Part shown: positions 15,350 through 24,383 of the stretch, one piece after another
Position numbering within the stretch: the stretch's first letter is position 1
Layout: every line of letters begins with the position of its first letter
Assembly: GCA_948466335.1 (NCBI GenBank)
Contig: CAOKAE010000002.1
Coordinates: 156,029 to 220,028, forward strand
Reading direction: 5' to 3'
DNA length: 64,000 nt
DNA from: an uncultured Coriobacteriia bacterium
GTDB taxonomy: Bacteria > Actinomycetota > Coriobacteriia > Coriobacteriales > QAMH01
Translations under genes and position numbers: made by a program
Notes under the pieces: generated by a model
Seen by the model: only the letters and a program-made list of their open reading frames with translations
Told to the model about the DNA's origin: nothing
Database searches by the model: none

Positions 15350-15732
15350 GGGGGTGACTGGTTTCGACAGGATAGTTTGAGCGAAGGGCAGCAGGCCGTG
15401 GTCTCCTCGCCACGTTAAACAGGGGTAAAGCCAATTAACTGGCAAAGTTGTTTCTTTCAAGGGTGCGCAGGCTCAGCCTGTCGCCCTGGCTGCCTAATTT
15501 AGGTTCAGCCCTCCCAACCAGTTGCTAAAGCTCTGGCATCTGCACGGGATCATTTTAAGGAGCTTGCTCCCGGGGACGTAGTCGGTATGCCCCGGGCTAA
15601 GATTGAACCGGCGGGAAGCCGTTCTCGTTTGTCGGTGTACCAGACGGTTTCCTACTTGAACATCGACTGAGCTTGGAGACACCTTTCGCAGGATTATCGT
15701 GGACCGGAGTTCGATTCTCCGCACCTCCACCA
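15350..15732 (+). ncRNA. ssrA: Transfer-messenger RNA
   Basis: The 5' end GGGGGTG pairs with CACCTCC before the encoded ACCA at the 3' end. The start carries the conserved GACTGGTTTCGACAG, and the 3' tRNA-like arm ends in GGAGTTCGATTCTCC. The tag frame reads GKVVSFKGAQAQPVALAA and stops at TAA; the last five residues are the usual protease signal, while the exact resume codon (GGC here) is inferred. With SmpB (20714-21178) it rescues stalled ribosomes and marks the peptide for degradation. Confidence 0.96.
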
Positions 15733-15821
15733 ATCGCAATCGATGCGGCAAGCTGCGGTTCCGCCCGTGGCTTGCCGTCGTTTTCTGGCCCAAGTCACCG
15801 TATCGTCATAGGAGGATTGCC

Positions 15822-16577
15822 GTGCCCGAGAAGGAAGGCAGCCGTTTCCACGCCTTTTCCGAACCTCTTCGGGAGGGCATCATCCTCGCACGTCCCAACC
15901 GCTTCATCATGGACGTGGAGCTGGATGGCGAGGAACTGCGCTGCCATTGCCCCGTGGTCTCGCGCATCGGCGGCCTGGATCTGGCCGGCAGGCCCTGCCT
16001 CGTCTCGGACAGCCATAACCCCAAACGCAAGTTCGCCCACACCGTCGAGGCGCTCTCGCTGGCACGCCCCGAAGATGACGCCAAGTCCTGGATCGGCATC
16101 AACCAGAACGCCTCCAATCGCCATGTGGAGCACTTCCTGAAGCACGATGCCCTCGCCGAGGTCACGGGTCCGGTGCAAACCTTGCGTCGCGAGGTCTCGC
16201 TCGGTGACTCGCGGCTGGACTTCCTCGTCAACGAGGATCTGTATCTCGAAGTCAAGACGCCTCTCGTACAGATTCAGACCGACGTGCCCGATTACGTGCC
16301 GCACCTGCCGGAGGCGCCCTTCAACTCCACGGACCGCGCCATGCGCCACTTGCGCGAGCTCGCCGCAAGCCTCGAAGGCCACGAGCGGGCCGTCATCCTC
16401 TATTGCCTCTACTACGACAACTTCGGCTTTCGCTACTACCACGGCACCACCTATGATGAGGTGATGGACACCGTGGACGCCTGTTCCAGGGCCGGCGTCG
16501 AGCTCTGGCAGGCCGATTTCGAGGTGAGTCCCGCGGGCGTGAAGTTCAAAAGTGCCCATCCCATGGAAGAGTGGTAG
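15822..16577 (+). CDS. sfsA: SfsA-family protein (sugar fermentation stimulation/nuclease-like)
   Basis: This 251-residue protein has the SfsA core: an N-terminal OB-like part (REGIILARPNRFIMDVELDGEELRCHCP) and a PD-(D/E)XK-like domain with DSRLDFLVNEDLYLEVKTPLVQ, the family's equivalent of 'SRfDFllxxxxxxxyvEVKsvTL'. E. coli SfsA was described as a DNA-binding protein affecting maltose use; the true activity is uncertain. The start is GTG at 15822 with AGGAGG five bases upstream. The open frame runs back into the tmRNA, which is rejected. The middle is longer than usual (residues ~150-175), where PHLPEAPFNSTDRAM replaces the compact core. Confidence 0.82.
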   Translation: MPEKEGSRFHAFSEPLREGIILARPNRFIMDVELDGEELRCHCPVVSRIGGLDLAGRPCLVSDSHNPKRKFAHTVEALSLARPEDDAKSWIGINQNASNRHVEHFLKHDALAEVTGPVQTLRREVSLGDSRLDFLVNEDLYLEVKTPLVQIQTDVPDYVPHLPEAPFNSTDRAMRHLRELAASLEGHERAVILYCLYYDNFGFRYYHGTTYDEVMDTVDACSRAGVELWQADFEVSPAGVKFKSAHPMEEW

Positions 16578-16636
16578 CGTGGCGGCGAAACTGGGACAAT
16601 GAAACGAAACGCTTACTCCCTAGAAAGGCAAGCCCC

Positions 16637-18430
16637 ATGGCATACGAATCCCGTGACGAAATCGAAGAGCGCTATCGCTGGGACCTCTCCAGTATCTATG
16701 CGGATGACGAGGCGTTTCTCGCAGCGCTCAAGGAGGCGAAGGGTTACGCGGCCAAGCTCGCGACCTATCGCGGCAAGGTCTCGCAATCGGCTGATGAGCT
16801 GCTTGCCTACCTGCGCTTGAGCGACGAGGCCGGCGTCGAGCTCGGTAAGCTCGTGAACTACGCGCAGCGCAAGCTCGACGAGGATACGCGCAACGCCACC
16901 TATCAGGACTATTCCGCGCAGGTCATATCCGTCTACACGGATGTCTCGAGCGCCACGAGCTGGTTCGCTCCCGAACTGCTCAAGCTCGATGATGCGCAGA
17001 TGGAGCAGTTCTACGCCGTCTGCCCTGAGCTCGTGCTCTATCGCCGTGCCCTGGACGTGGTCTTTCGCCAACGCGGGCACATCCTGGGCGATGCCGAGGA
17101 AGAGTTGCTTGCCCGTTCGCAGGACATGGCCATGCAACCCGAGCACATCTTCTCGCTCTTCACCGACGCCGACCTCAGGTTCGAGGACGCCATTGACGCG
17201 CAGGGCGAAGCGCACCCCGTCACCCACGGCAGCTATGTGCCGCTCATGATGTCGGATGACCGCGAGCTCCGCCGCTCCGCCTACTCCTCGCTGTACGCGG
17301 CCTACGAGCAATTCCGCAATACGGCTGCCGCAACGCTTGGTGCACAGGCCAAGCAGCTCAAGTTCTATGCGGACGCGCGCAAGTACCCGAGCTCACTTGA
17401 CTATTGCCTCGACCAAAACGAGGTACCCACCGAGGTCTACACCAACCTCATCTCGTGCGTGCACGAGCATTTCGCCCCCATGCACAAGTACGTCGAGCTG
17501 CGCAAGCAGGTACTCGGCGTCGACGAACTGCACTTCTATGACCTCTACGTGCCCATCGTGGAAGACGTCGACATGCAGTTCACCTACGAGGAAGCGTGCG
17601 ATCTCATACTCGAAGCACTCGAACCCCTGGGCGAGGACTACCTGCAGATCGTGCGCGAGGGTCTGTCCCAGCGATGGATTGACGTGTACGAGACACCCGG
17701 CAAGCGTAGCGGCGCCTATTCCGCCGGTGGCTTTGGCATGCATCCGGTCATCCTCATGAACTTCCAGGGCCAGCTCGACGACGTGTTCACGCTCATCCAC
17801 GAGATGGGCCATTCCATCCACACCTACATGAGCTGCAAGGGCCAGCCGGCCGTCTATTCCGATTACGTGATCTTCGTGGCCGAGGTCGCCTCTACCGTCA
17901 ACGAGGCCCTGCTCACCCAGTATCTGCTCAAGACGCGCACTGATCCGCGCGAGCGTGCCTACATCCTCAACCACTTCTGCGAACAGTTCAAGGGCACGCT
18001 GTACCGCCAGACGATGTTCGCCGAGTTCGAGCTTGCCTTCAACGAGATCGCCGCCCGTGGCGAGGGCATCACCGCCGAGGCGCTCGGCACGATATACCGC
18101 GAACTCAACGCGAGCTACTACGGCCCCAACATCGTTGTGGACGACCAGATCGCGGTCGAATGGGCACGTATCCCGCACTTCTATTACCAATACTACGTCT
18201 ACCAATACGCGACGGGGTTTTCCGCGGCCATCGCCCTCTCGAACCGCATCCTGGACGAGGGCGCACCCGCCGTGGCCGACTACCTCGGCTTCCTTTCGGG
18301 CGGGTCGAGCAAGACGCCCATCGAATTGCTCAAGAGGGCCGGCGTCGACATGACCACGCCCGAACCGACCGCCAACGCCCTGGCCTATTTCGACGAACTC
18401 ATCGACGAGCTGGCCGATGCGCTAAGATAG
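16637..18430 (+). CDS. pepF: Oligoendopeptidase F (M3 family zinc peptidase)
   Basis: This 597-residue cytoplasmic peptidase degrades short peptides. The zinc site is HEMGHS with the downstream glutamate in EVASTVNEALL. Other family markers are RWDLSSIYADDEAF near the N terminus and SGAYSAGGFGMHPVILMNFQG before the active site. Length and layout match PepF. The start at 16637 follows AGAAAGG. It ends seven bases before murI and begins a run of pepF-murI-rph-rdgB, probably one transcript. Confidence 0.95.
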   Translation: MAYESRDEIEERYRWDLSSIYADDEAFLAALKEAKGYAAKLATYRGKVSQSADELLAYLRLSDEAGVELGKLVNYAQRKLDEDTRNATYQDYSAQVISVYTDVSSATSWFAPELLKLDDAQMEQFYAVCPELVLYRRALDVVFRQRGHILGDAEEELLARSQDMAMQPEHIFSLFTDADLRFEDAIDAQGEAHPVTHGSYVPLMMSDDRELRRSAYSSLYAAYEQFRNTAAATLGAQAKQLKFYADARKYPSSLDYCLDQNEVPTEVYTNLISCVHEHFAPMHKYVELRKQVLGVDELHFYDLYVPIVEDVDMQFTYEEACDLILEALEPLGEDYLQIVREGLSQRWIDVYETPGKRSGAYSAGGFGMHPVILMNFQGQLDDVFTLIHEMGHSIHTYMSCKGQPAVYSDYVIFVAEVASTVNEALLTQYLLKTRTDPRERAYILNHFCEQFKGTLYRQTMFAEFELAFNEIAARGEGITAEALGTIYRELNASYYGPNIVVDDQIAVEWARIPHFYYQYYVYQYATGFSAAIALSNRILDEGAPAVADYLGFLSGGSSKTPIELLKRAGVDMTTPEPTANALAYFDELIDELADALR

Positions 18431-18437
18431 CGAAGTT

Positions 18438-19298
18438 ATGAACAACGCTCCTATCGGCATATTCGACTCCGGCTTTGGCGGCCTCACCGTCGCGCGCGCC
18501 ATTCACGAGCGCCTGCCGAAAGAATCGCTCATTTTCTTTGGCGACACCGCCCGCTGCCCCTATGGCCCGCGTGACCTGCGCGAGGTGCGCGGCTTCGTGC
18601 ACCAGATAGGCACCTGGCTTTCCAAACACGACGTCAAGCTCATCGTCATCGCCTGCAACACGGCGACGGCGGCCGGGTTGGCGCTCGCGCAGATGGAGTT
18701 CGACGTGCCGGTCATCGGCGTGGTCGAGCCGGGAGCGCGCGGCGCCGTGCGCATGACGCGCAACCGCCGCGTGGGTGTCATCGCCACGCAGGCCACCATC
18801 GACTCGGGCATTTACCCGGACACGATTCGCAACCTCGACGCGGGCGTGACCGCGTTCTCTTCGGCGACCCCGCTCTTCGTCGAAATCGTCGAGGACGGCA
18901 TTCGCCGGTCCAACAGCCCCATCGAACGCCTCACCGCCGAGGCAAGCGACGTGTACTTGCGTCCGGCGTTCCAGACGATCGCGCGCGATTACCTCGACCC
19001 CATCAAGAAGGCCGGCGTCGACACGCTCGTCCTGGGCTGCACGCACTATCCCGTGCTCGCCCCGCTCATCCAGCAGGCCGTGGGCGAGGATGTCTCGATC
19101 ATCTCGTCGTCCGAGGAGACGGCCAAGGAGGTCGTCGAGACGCTCACCTATCGCAGGCATTTGGCTGACGGCTCGGTGCCGCAGTCAAGCAGCTTCTACA
19201 CGACGGGTAAGGACCTGGATGACTTCCGCAACATCGGCGGTCACATCCTCGGCTACCCCATCGAAGACCTTACGTACGTGGACGTTCAGGACCTCTAG
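18438..19298 (+). CDS. murI: Glutamate racemase
   Basis: This 286-residue enzyme interconverts L- and D-glutamate for peptidoglycan. The two catalytic cysteines are visible in ACNTATAAG and GCTHYPVL, and substrate-binding DSGFGGLTV lies at the N terminus. Full length for the family. The next gene, rph, starts 12 bases after its stop. Confidence 0.97.
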   Translation: MNNAPIGIFDSGFGGLTVARAIHERLPKESLIFFGDTARCPYGPRDLREVRGFVHQIGTWLSKHDVKLIVIACNTATAAGLALAQMEFDVPVIGVVEPGARGAVRMTRNRRVGVIATQATIDSGIYPDTIRNLDAGVTAFSSATPLFVEIVEDGIRRSNSPIERLTAEASDVYLRPAFQTIARDYLDPIKKAGVDTLVLGCTHYPVLAPLIQQAVGEDVSIISSSEETAKEVVETLTYRRHLADGSVPQSSSFYTTGKDLDDFRNIGGHILGYPIEDLTYVDVQDL

Positions 19299-19310
19299 GC
19301 AGGAGAAATC

Positions 19311-20048
19311 ATGACAGTCAACATCGGTTTGGGACGCTCCTACGGGCGCGGTCCCGAGGAGAAGCGCCCCACCACGATCACGCGGCACTTCCTCGACAAC
19401 GTTCCCGGCTCGTGCCTCATCGAGACGGGTGCCACCAAGGTACTGTGCGCGGTGAGCATCGAAGAGCGCGTCAAGGCGTGGCGCAAGGGTGCGGGCGCCG
19501 GCTGGATCACCGCGGAATACGCGATGTTGCCCGCCTCCACGGCCAAGCGCACCTCGCGCGAGCACCTGACGCGCAAGGGGCGCAGCATGGAGATCGAACG
19601 CCTCATCGGGCGCAGCCTGCGCTCCGCGGTCGACATGACCGGGCTGGGCGGCGAGGTCACCTTCACGGTGGACTGCGACGTGCTTCAGGCTGACGGCGGC
19701 ACGCGCACGGCGGCCATCACGGGGGCCTGGGTCGCGCTGCACGACGCGCTCGAGATGTGGCAAAACGCCGGCAAGATAAAGACGAGCCCCATCATCGACC
19801 AGGTCGCAGCCATCAGCGTCGGTCAGGTGGACGGGCGCATCCTGCTCGACCTCGATTACCAGGAGGACTCGCGCGCCGAGGTCGACCTCAACCTCATCAT
19901 GAACGGACGCGGTGAGATCATCGAGATTCAGGGCACGGGCGAGCAATGCTCCTTTGACCGCGCGAAACTCAACAAGATGCTCGACGTCGCGACCGTAGGT
20001 ATCGATGAATTGCTCGCCGAGCAGCGACGCGCGATCGGCGAGGAGTAG
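19311..20048 (+). CDS. rph: Ribonuclease PH
   Basis: This 245-residue phosphorolytic 3'-5' exoribonuclease trims tRNA 3' ends. The family core is clear: GRSYGRGPEEKRPTTITRHFL at the N terminus, GAGAGWITAEYAMLP, then QADGGTRTAAITGAWVAL with the phosphate-binding arginine. It ends two bases before rdgB; rph-rdgB adjacency is widespread. Confidence 0.97.
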   Translation: MTVNIGLGRSYGRGPEEKRPTTITRHFLDNVPGSCLIETGATKVLCAVSIEERVKAWRKGAGAGWITAEYAMLPASTAKRTSREHLTRKGRSMEIERLIGRSLRSAVDMTGLGGEVTFTVDCDVLQADGGTRTAAITGAWVALHDALEMWQNAGKIKTSPIIDQVAAISVGQVDGRILLDLDYQEDSRAEVDLNLIMNGRGEIIEIQGTGEQCSFDRAKLNKMLDVATVGIDELLAEQRRAIGEE

Positions 20049-20050
20049 TC

Positions 20051-20650
20051 ATGGCTGCCAAGAAAGTCGTCATCGCGACGAACAACGCCCATAAGCTCGA
20101 GGAGATATCGCGCATGCTCAGTCCTGTGACGGGCTGGGAGTTCGTAAGCCTCAAGGACTGCGGGAGCTTCCCCGAGCCAGTGGAGGACGCCGACGACTTC
20201 GAGGGCAACGCCCGCATCAAGGCGCTGGCCGCACGCGACAACACGGGACTTCCCGCCCTTGCCGACGACAGCGGTCTCATGGTCGATGCGCTCGATGGCG
20301 CACCCGGCGTGTTCTCGAGCCGCTTTGCCGGTGAGGATGCCACCGACGCCGATAACAACGCCAAGCTGCTCGAGCTTCTGGCCGACGTGCCCGATGCCGA
20401 GCGCACGGCGCGCTTCGTTTGCACCCTCGTCTTCGTTGACACCGACGGCTCCGAGATCGTGGCCCACGGTAGCTGCGAGGGAAAGATTGGCTACGAGGAA
20501 CGCGGCAGCAACGGCTTTGGCTATGACCCGCTCTTCGTGAGCGAGGCCTGCGGTGGCCTGACCACGGCCGAGGTCCCAGCCGAGCAGAAGGACGCCATCT
20601 CCCATCGCGGTGAGGCCCTGCGTGCCTTCATCCGCGAATTCGAAAACTAG
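20051..20650 (+). CDS. rdgB: XTP/dITP diphosphatase (non-canonical purine NTP pyrophosphatase)
   Basis: This 199-residue HAM1/RdgB enzyme hydrolyses ITP, XTP and their deoxy forms to monophosphates. Markers are ATNNAHKLEEI at the N terminus, ADDSGLMVDALDGAPGVFSSRFAG in the middle and GSNGFGYDPLF near the end. It is the last gene of the pepF-murI-rph-rdgB run and ends just before a strong palindromic element. Confidence 0.97.
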   Translation: MAAKKVVIATNNAHKLEEISRMLSPVTGWEFVSLKDCGSFPEPVEDADDFEGNARIKALAARDNTGLPALADDSGLMVDALDGAPGVFSSRFAGEDATDADNNAKLLELLADVPDAERTARFVCTLVFVDTDGSEIVAHGSCEGKIGYEERGSNGFGYDPLFVSEACGGLTTAEVPAEQKDAISHRGEALRAFIREFEN

Positions 20651-20665
20651 CATTTCCCGGTAACC

Positions 20666-20694
20666 AGACAAAACGTGCCTGGCACCTTTTGTCT
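20666..20694. terminator. Nested palindrome (family A repeat, GTGCCTGGCAC core), bidirectional terminator
   Basis: AGACAAAA, C, GTGCC-T-GGCAC, C, TTTTGTCT: a 29-base, nearly perfect hairpin between the convergent rdgB and smpB genes. It is followed by TAGTTTTG on the plus strand, so it can serve both genes. The arms match the hairpins at 6507-6598 and 27379-27405. Confidence 0.8.
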
Positions 20695-20713
20695 AGTTTT
20701 GCTGGTCAGTAAC

Positions 20714-21178
20714 TTATCGATTGCTGTTCTTCATCGTGCGTGCGATCTCGCGCTTGGCGTCGCGTTCCTTGATGGAGGCGCGCTTGTCGTAGAGCTTCTT
20801 GCCCTTGCAGACGCCGACCTCGACCTTCACGCGGCCCTCTTCGGTGAAGTACATGGAGAGCGGGATGAGCGAGTAGCCCTGCTGGGCTGCCTCCTGCTCG
20901 AGCTTGAGTATCTCCTTCTTGTGCAGGAGCAGCTTGCGACGGCGTTCGGGCTCGACGTTGAAGATGGAGCCGTTGCTGTACGGGGCGATGTGCACGCCGT
21001 TGAGCCAGGCCTCGCCCTTGCGGATGGTGATGAAGCAATCACGCAGCTGCGCCGAGTTCTCGCGCAGCGAGCGCACCTCGGTGCCCGTGAGCACGATGCC
21101 CGCCTCGACGCGGTCCTCGACGAAGTAGTCGTGTAGTGCCTTGCGGTTCTTGGCGATGTATGTGCGTTCCTTCTTCAC
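20714..21178 (-). CDS. smpB: SsrA-binding protein SmpB
   Basis: This 154-residue protein partners tmRNA (15350-15732) in rescuing stalled ribosomes. It shows the OB-fold signature AGIVLTGTEVRSLR, SLIPLSMYFTEEGRVKVEVGVCKGKKLYDKR and a basic C-terminal tail (RDAKREIARTMKNSNR) that threads the empty mRNA channel. The two partners lie about 5 kb apart on opposite strands. Confidence 0.97.
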   Translation of the reverse strand: MKKERTYIAKNRKALHDYFVEDRVEAGIVLTGTEVRSLRENSAQLRDCFITIRKGEAWLNGVHIAPYSNGSIFNVEPERRRKLLLHKKEILKLEQEAAQQGYSLIPLSMYFTEEGRVKVEVGVCKGKKLYDKRASIKERDAKREIARTMKNSNR

Positions 21179-21289
21179 GTGGCTTTCCGCTCGTCGACTT
21201 TATCCGTAACTCGTGCAAACCATTCTAGAATACTCTTCCCCGTTTACGGCCCAAATCCGCCCGTAAATTGTTTGTGGAACGTTTTGTCT

Positions 21290-21317
21290 TTGTAACAGAA
21301 TGAGGTTTCTCTATAGT
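21290..21317 (+). promoter_or_regulatory. Predicted promoter of the hydrogenase operon
   Basis: TTGTAA (21290-21295) and TATAGT (21312-21317; 5/6) with a 16-base spacer, about 75 bases before the small-subunit start codon. The leader between them has no recognised riboswitch. Confidence 0.5.
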
Positions 21318-21394
21318 AGGTTCGGTGTCATAGCTTCGCTGCGATTTCGTGTGAGGGGCACGCGTGGCGAGTTGATTGGAAGATGGAGGTATCT

Positions 21395-22657
21395 ATGCAA
21401 GATTCGTTTATCGAGTCGCTTGAGTCGCGTGGTTTGACACGTCGCGCCTTTCTCGGCTTCTGTGGCACGATTGCAGCTGCAATCGGCATTGAAGGCGTGA
21501 CAGCTGCTGACGTTGCTGAAGCCATCGAGAGCAACTCCCTCATCGGTACGAATGGAGGTTTGGGCGAAGGCGCTCTCGCACCGGTCATCTGGATGGAGCT
21601 TGGCTCCTGCACCGGTTGCACCGAGTCCTTTGCACAGGCTGACAATCCCGATCCGGCTACGCTGATCCTCGAGTATCTCGCGCTCAACTACGCCGAGACC
21701 CTCTCCGCCGCCGCCGGCTACTCCCTCGAGGAGGCCCGCGAGGAGACCATCGAGGCCGCCAAGGGCAAGTACGTCGTCGTCATCGAGGGCGCCGTCATGA
21801 CCCGCTACGATGGTGAGATCCTGCGCATCGCGGGTGCCCCCACCTGCGCTCCGCACGAGAGCCATCTGCTCCACACCTGCAAGGACGCAGCCGTCGTCAT
21901 CGCCGCAGGCTCCTGCGCCGTCGACGGTGGATTCTGCGCGGCATACCCCAACCCGGGCGATGCCGAGGGTATCCAGAAGTACCTCAAGGACAATGGCGTG
22001 TCGACTCCCGTCGTCAACCTTCCCTCTTGTCCCGTCAACCCCGCCAACCTCGTCGCGGTCATCGTCCAGTACCTGCTGCTGGGCCCCGAGTCCGTCGTCG
22101 CCGGCCTTAACGAGTTCAACATGCCGGCCGCCATGTACGGCGAGACCATCCATGACAACTGCGAGCGTCGCGGCCACTTTGAGAACGGCGAGTTCGTCTA
22201 CGAGTTCGGCAGCGAGGAAGAGGCCAAGGGCTACTGCCTGTACGCCCTGGGCTGCAAGGGTCCGCAGACCAAGGCCAACTGCCCGCAGGTCCGCTGGAAC
22301 CGCCGCGTGAGCTGGTGCGTCGCCTCTGGCGCTCCCTGCATCGGCTGCTGCAACGGCGACCCGCGCACCACGGTCCGCAACTGGATCGACGTCGATTCCC
22401 CGTTCCTGGGCCGTCTCAAGACCCTCAGGCTCGGCGACATCGCGTTCCAGCCGACCCCTGTCGCTCTCGGCGTCACCGGTCTTCTGACCGCCGCACTCGT
22501 CGTCCACGGCATTGGCATGAAGGCCACTGGCCGTACCAAGGGCGGTGCTCCGTTCGAGAAGGAGCGCGAGTGGGATGTCAAGCACGGCAAGAAGGAGCCC
22601 TCCACCGTACCTGTCGTCGAAGAGCAGGTCGTCGTTGATTTCGAGGAGGGTAAGTAA
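21395..22657 (+). CDS. hyaA: [NiFe]-hydrogenase small subunit, Tat-exported (group 1-like)
   Basis: This 420-residue iron-sulfur subunit carries electrons from the Ni-Fe site through three clusters. A twin-arginine signal (LTRRAFLGFCG) shows export of the folded heterodimer. LGSCTGCTESF binds the proximal cluster, and distal cluster residues lie in HDNCERRGHF, KGYCLYALGCKGP and GAPCIGCC. A C-terminal membrane helix (ALGVTGLLTAALVVHGIG) anchors it. The start at 21395 has GGAGG five bases upstream. It is followed two bases later by the large subunit and then cytochrome b, the layout of a membrane-bound H2-uptake hydrogenase facing outward. Confidence 0.94.
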   Translation: MQDSFIESLESRGLTRRAFLGFCGTIAAAIGIEGVTAADVAEAIESNSLIGTNGGLGEGALAPVIWMELGSCTGCTESFAQADNPDPATLILEYLALNYAETLSAAAGYSLEEAREETIEAAKGKYVVVIEGAVMTRYDGEILRIAGAPTCAPHESHLLHTCKDAAVVIAAGSCAVDGGFCAAYPNPGDAEGIQKYLKDNGVSTPVVNLPSCPVNPANLVAVIVQYLLLGPESVVAGLNEFNMPAAMYGETIHDNCERRGHFENGEFVYEFGSEEEAKGYCLYALGCKGPQTKANCPQVRWNRRVSWCVASGAPCIGCCNGDPRTTVRNWIDVDSPFLGRLKTLRLGDIAFQPTPVALGVTGLLTAALVVHGIGMKATGRTKGGAPFEKEREWDVKHGKKEPSTVPVVEEQVVVDFEEGK

Positions 22658-22659
22658 AC

Positions 22660-24381
22660 ATGGCTAAGCATTCTATTATCGATCCGGTTGACCGCATCGA
22701 GGGCCATCTGCGCGTCGAGATGGAGGTCGAGAACGGCGTCGTGACCGACGCATGGGTCTCCGGCGGTCTGTTCCGTGGCCTCGAGCTCATCGCCGAGGGT
22801 CGCGATCCCTATGACGCGGCCATGCTCGCCCAGCGCGTCTGCGGCGTCTGCCCCGTCTCGCACTGCCACACCTCCGTCTTCGCGGCCGAGGAAGCCTATG
22901 GCATCCAGATTCCCGAGGGCGGTCGTCTGGTCCGCAACCTCATCGAGGGCGCGCAGTTCATGCACAGCCACATCCTGTGGTTCTACCAGCTGAGCGCACT
23001 CGACTACGTCAACCCCCTGCACGCGCTTGAGGCTGACATCAACAAGACCTACGCCCTGTGCGAGACCCTGGGCCTTGCCCAGACCGACTTCGCCGCGCTC
23101 AAGGACCGCCTCGCCAAGTTCGCCCAGAACGGTCAGTACTCCTGGCTGTCCGGCGGCTGGTTCATGGACGGCCTGGCCCCCGAGGCCTACAAGCTCCCGG
23201 CTGAGGTCGACCTCATCGCCACGGCTCACTACATCGAGGCCATCGACATGCAGGCCACGGCCGACGAGATCTCCGCGATCATCGGTGGCAAGATGCCGCA
23301 CGTCCAGACCTCGATTCCCGGCGGCACCGCTTGGTACCCGAGCGTCGAGAAGCTCGACGACATCCTGTTCCGCGCCACGAAGCTCAAGGAATGGGTCGAC
23401 AACGTCATGATTCCCGACGCCATCGCCATCGCGAGCGTCTACCTCAACGACGTTGCCACCATCGGCAACAACAAGCACGGCAACTTCATGGCCTACGGTG
23501 TCTTCGACCGCCCCTCACGCGAGCTCGACGACCGCTTCTTCCCCGCGGGCATCGTCCGCATGGGCAGCGGCGCACCCGTCCTCGAGCAGTTCGACGGCGC
23601 CTACATCACCGAGGGCACGACCCACGCCTACTACAAGGACAGCGGCGAGCCGCTGCATCCCACGGTCGGCGTGACCGAGCTTCCCGAGAAGTTCCCCGGC
23701 TACTACAAGGATGCCGCTGCCGAGATCGTCAACGACAAGTACACCTGGTCCAAGGCCCCGCGCTACGACGGCGAGCCCATGGAGGTCGGTCCGCTTGCCC
23801 GCGTGCTCGTCTCCTACATGAGCGGTAACCCCGAGATCGTCGCCGGCGTCAATGCCGTCCTCACGGGCCTCAAGCTTCCCGTCGACGCGAGCAGCGTCAT
23901 GGCCCTCAACTCCGCGCTCGGCCGTCTGGCCGCCCGCCCCATCGAGGCTTCCGCCGTCGCCGGCTACATGATCGACTGGTGCGGCGAGCTCGTCGAGCTC
24001 CTCGGCCTCATCGAGGCAGGCGCCGTCGAGGGTAACCCCTGGTTCGCCGAGCGTGTCCGCGACACGGGCCTGGGCGAGGGCTTCTGGGAGGCTCCGCGTG
24101 GCGCCCTCTACCACACCGAGACGCTTGCCGGCAACACCATCACGCACTACCAGGAGGTCGTCCCCACCACGTGGAACATCTCCCCGCGTGACGAGCACGG
24201 CGTGCCCGGCACCATCGAGCAGGGTCTCATCGGCACGCCCGTCGCCAACATCGAGGCTCCCATCAACGCCCTGCGCATCGTCCACGGCTACGATCCCTGC
24301 GTCGCCTGCGCAGTGCACATCGTCGAGCCCAAGACGGGCCGTGAGTTCAAGATGCACACGAGTCCTTGGGGAGGTCGATAA
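22660..24381 (+). CDS. hyaB: [NiFe]-hydrogenase large subunit
   Basis: This 573-residue catalytic subunit splits H2. The N-terminal ligand motif is RVCGVCPVSHCH and the C-terminal one DPCVACAVH. The 20-residue tail after that histidine (from IVEPKTG) is the peptide normally removed by a maturation protease; a matching protease is encoded at 25784-26341. DPVDRIEGHLRVE at the N terminus is typical. Codons are strongly C-ending, suggesting high expression. The hyp metal-insertion genes are not in this window. Confidence 0.96.
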   Translation: MAKHSIIDPVDRIEGHLRVEMEVENGVVTDAWVSGGLFRGLELIAEGRDPYDAAMLAQRVCGVCPVSHCHTSVFAAEEAYGIQIPEGGRLVRNLIEGAQFMHSHILWFYQLSALDYVNPLHALEADINKTYALCETLGLAQTDFAALKDRLAKFAQNGQYSWLSGGWFMDGLAPEAYKLPAEVDLIATAHYIEAIDMQATADEISAIIGGKMPHVQTSIPGGTAWYPSVEKLDDILFRATKLKEWVDNVMIPDAIAIASVYLNDVATIGNNKHGNFMAYGVFDRPSRELDDRFFPAGIVRMGSGAPVLEQFDGAYITEGTTHAYYKDSGEPLHPTVGVTELPEKFPGYYKDAAAEIVNDKYTWSKAPRYDGEPMEVGPLARVLVSYMSGNPEIVAGVNAVLTGLKLPVDASSVMALNSALGRLAARPIEASAVAGYMIDWCGELVELLGLIEAGAVEGNPWFAERVRDTGLGEGFWEAPRGALYHTETLAGNTITHYQEVVPTTWNISPRDEHGVPGTIEQGLIGTPVANIEAPINALRIVHGYDPCVACAVHIVEPKTGREFKMHTSPWGGR

Positions 24382-24383
24382 TC

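Noticed and set aside
15699-15821. N-terminal extension of the SfsA-like gene
   Set aside because: It overlaps the tRNA-like 3' end of tmRNA; the GTG at 15822 has a near-perfect ribosome site.
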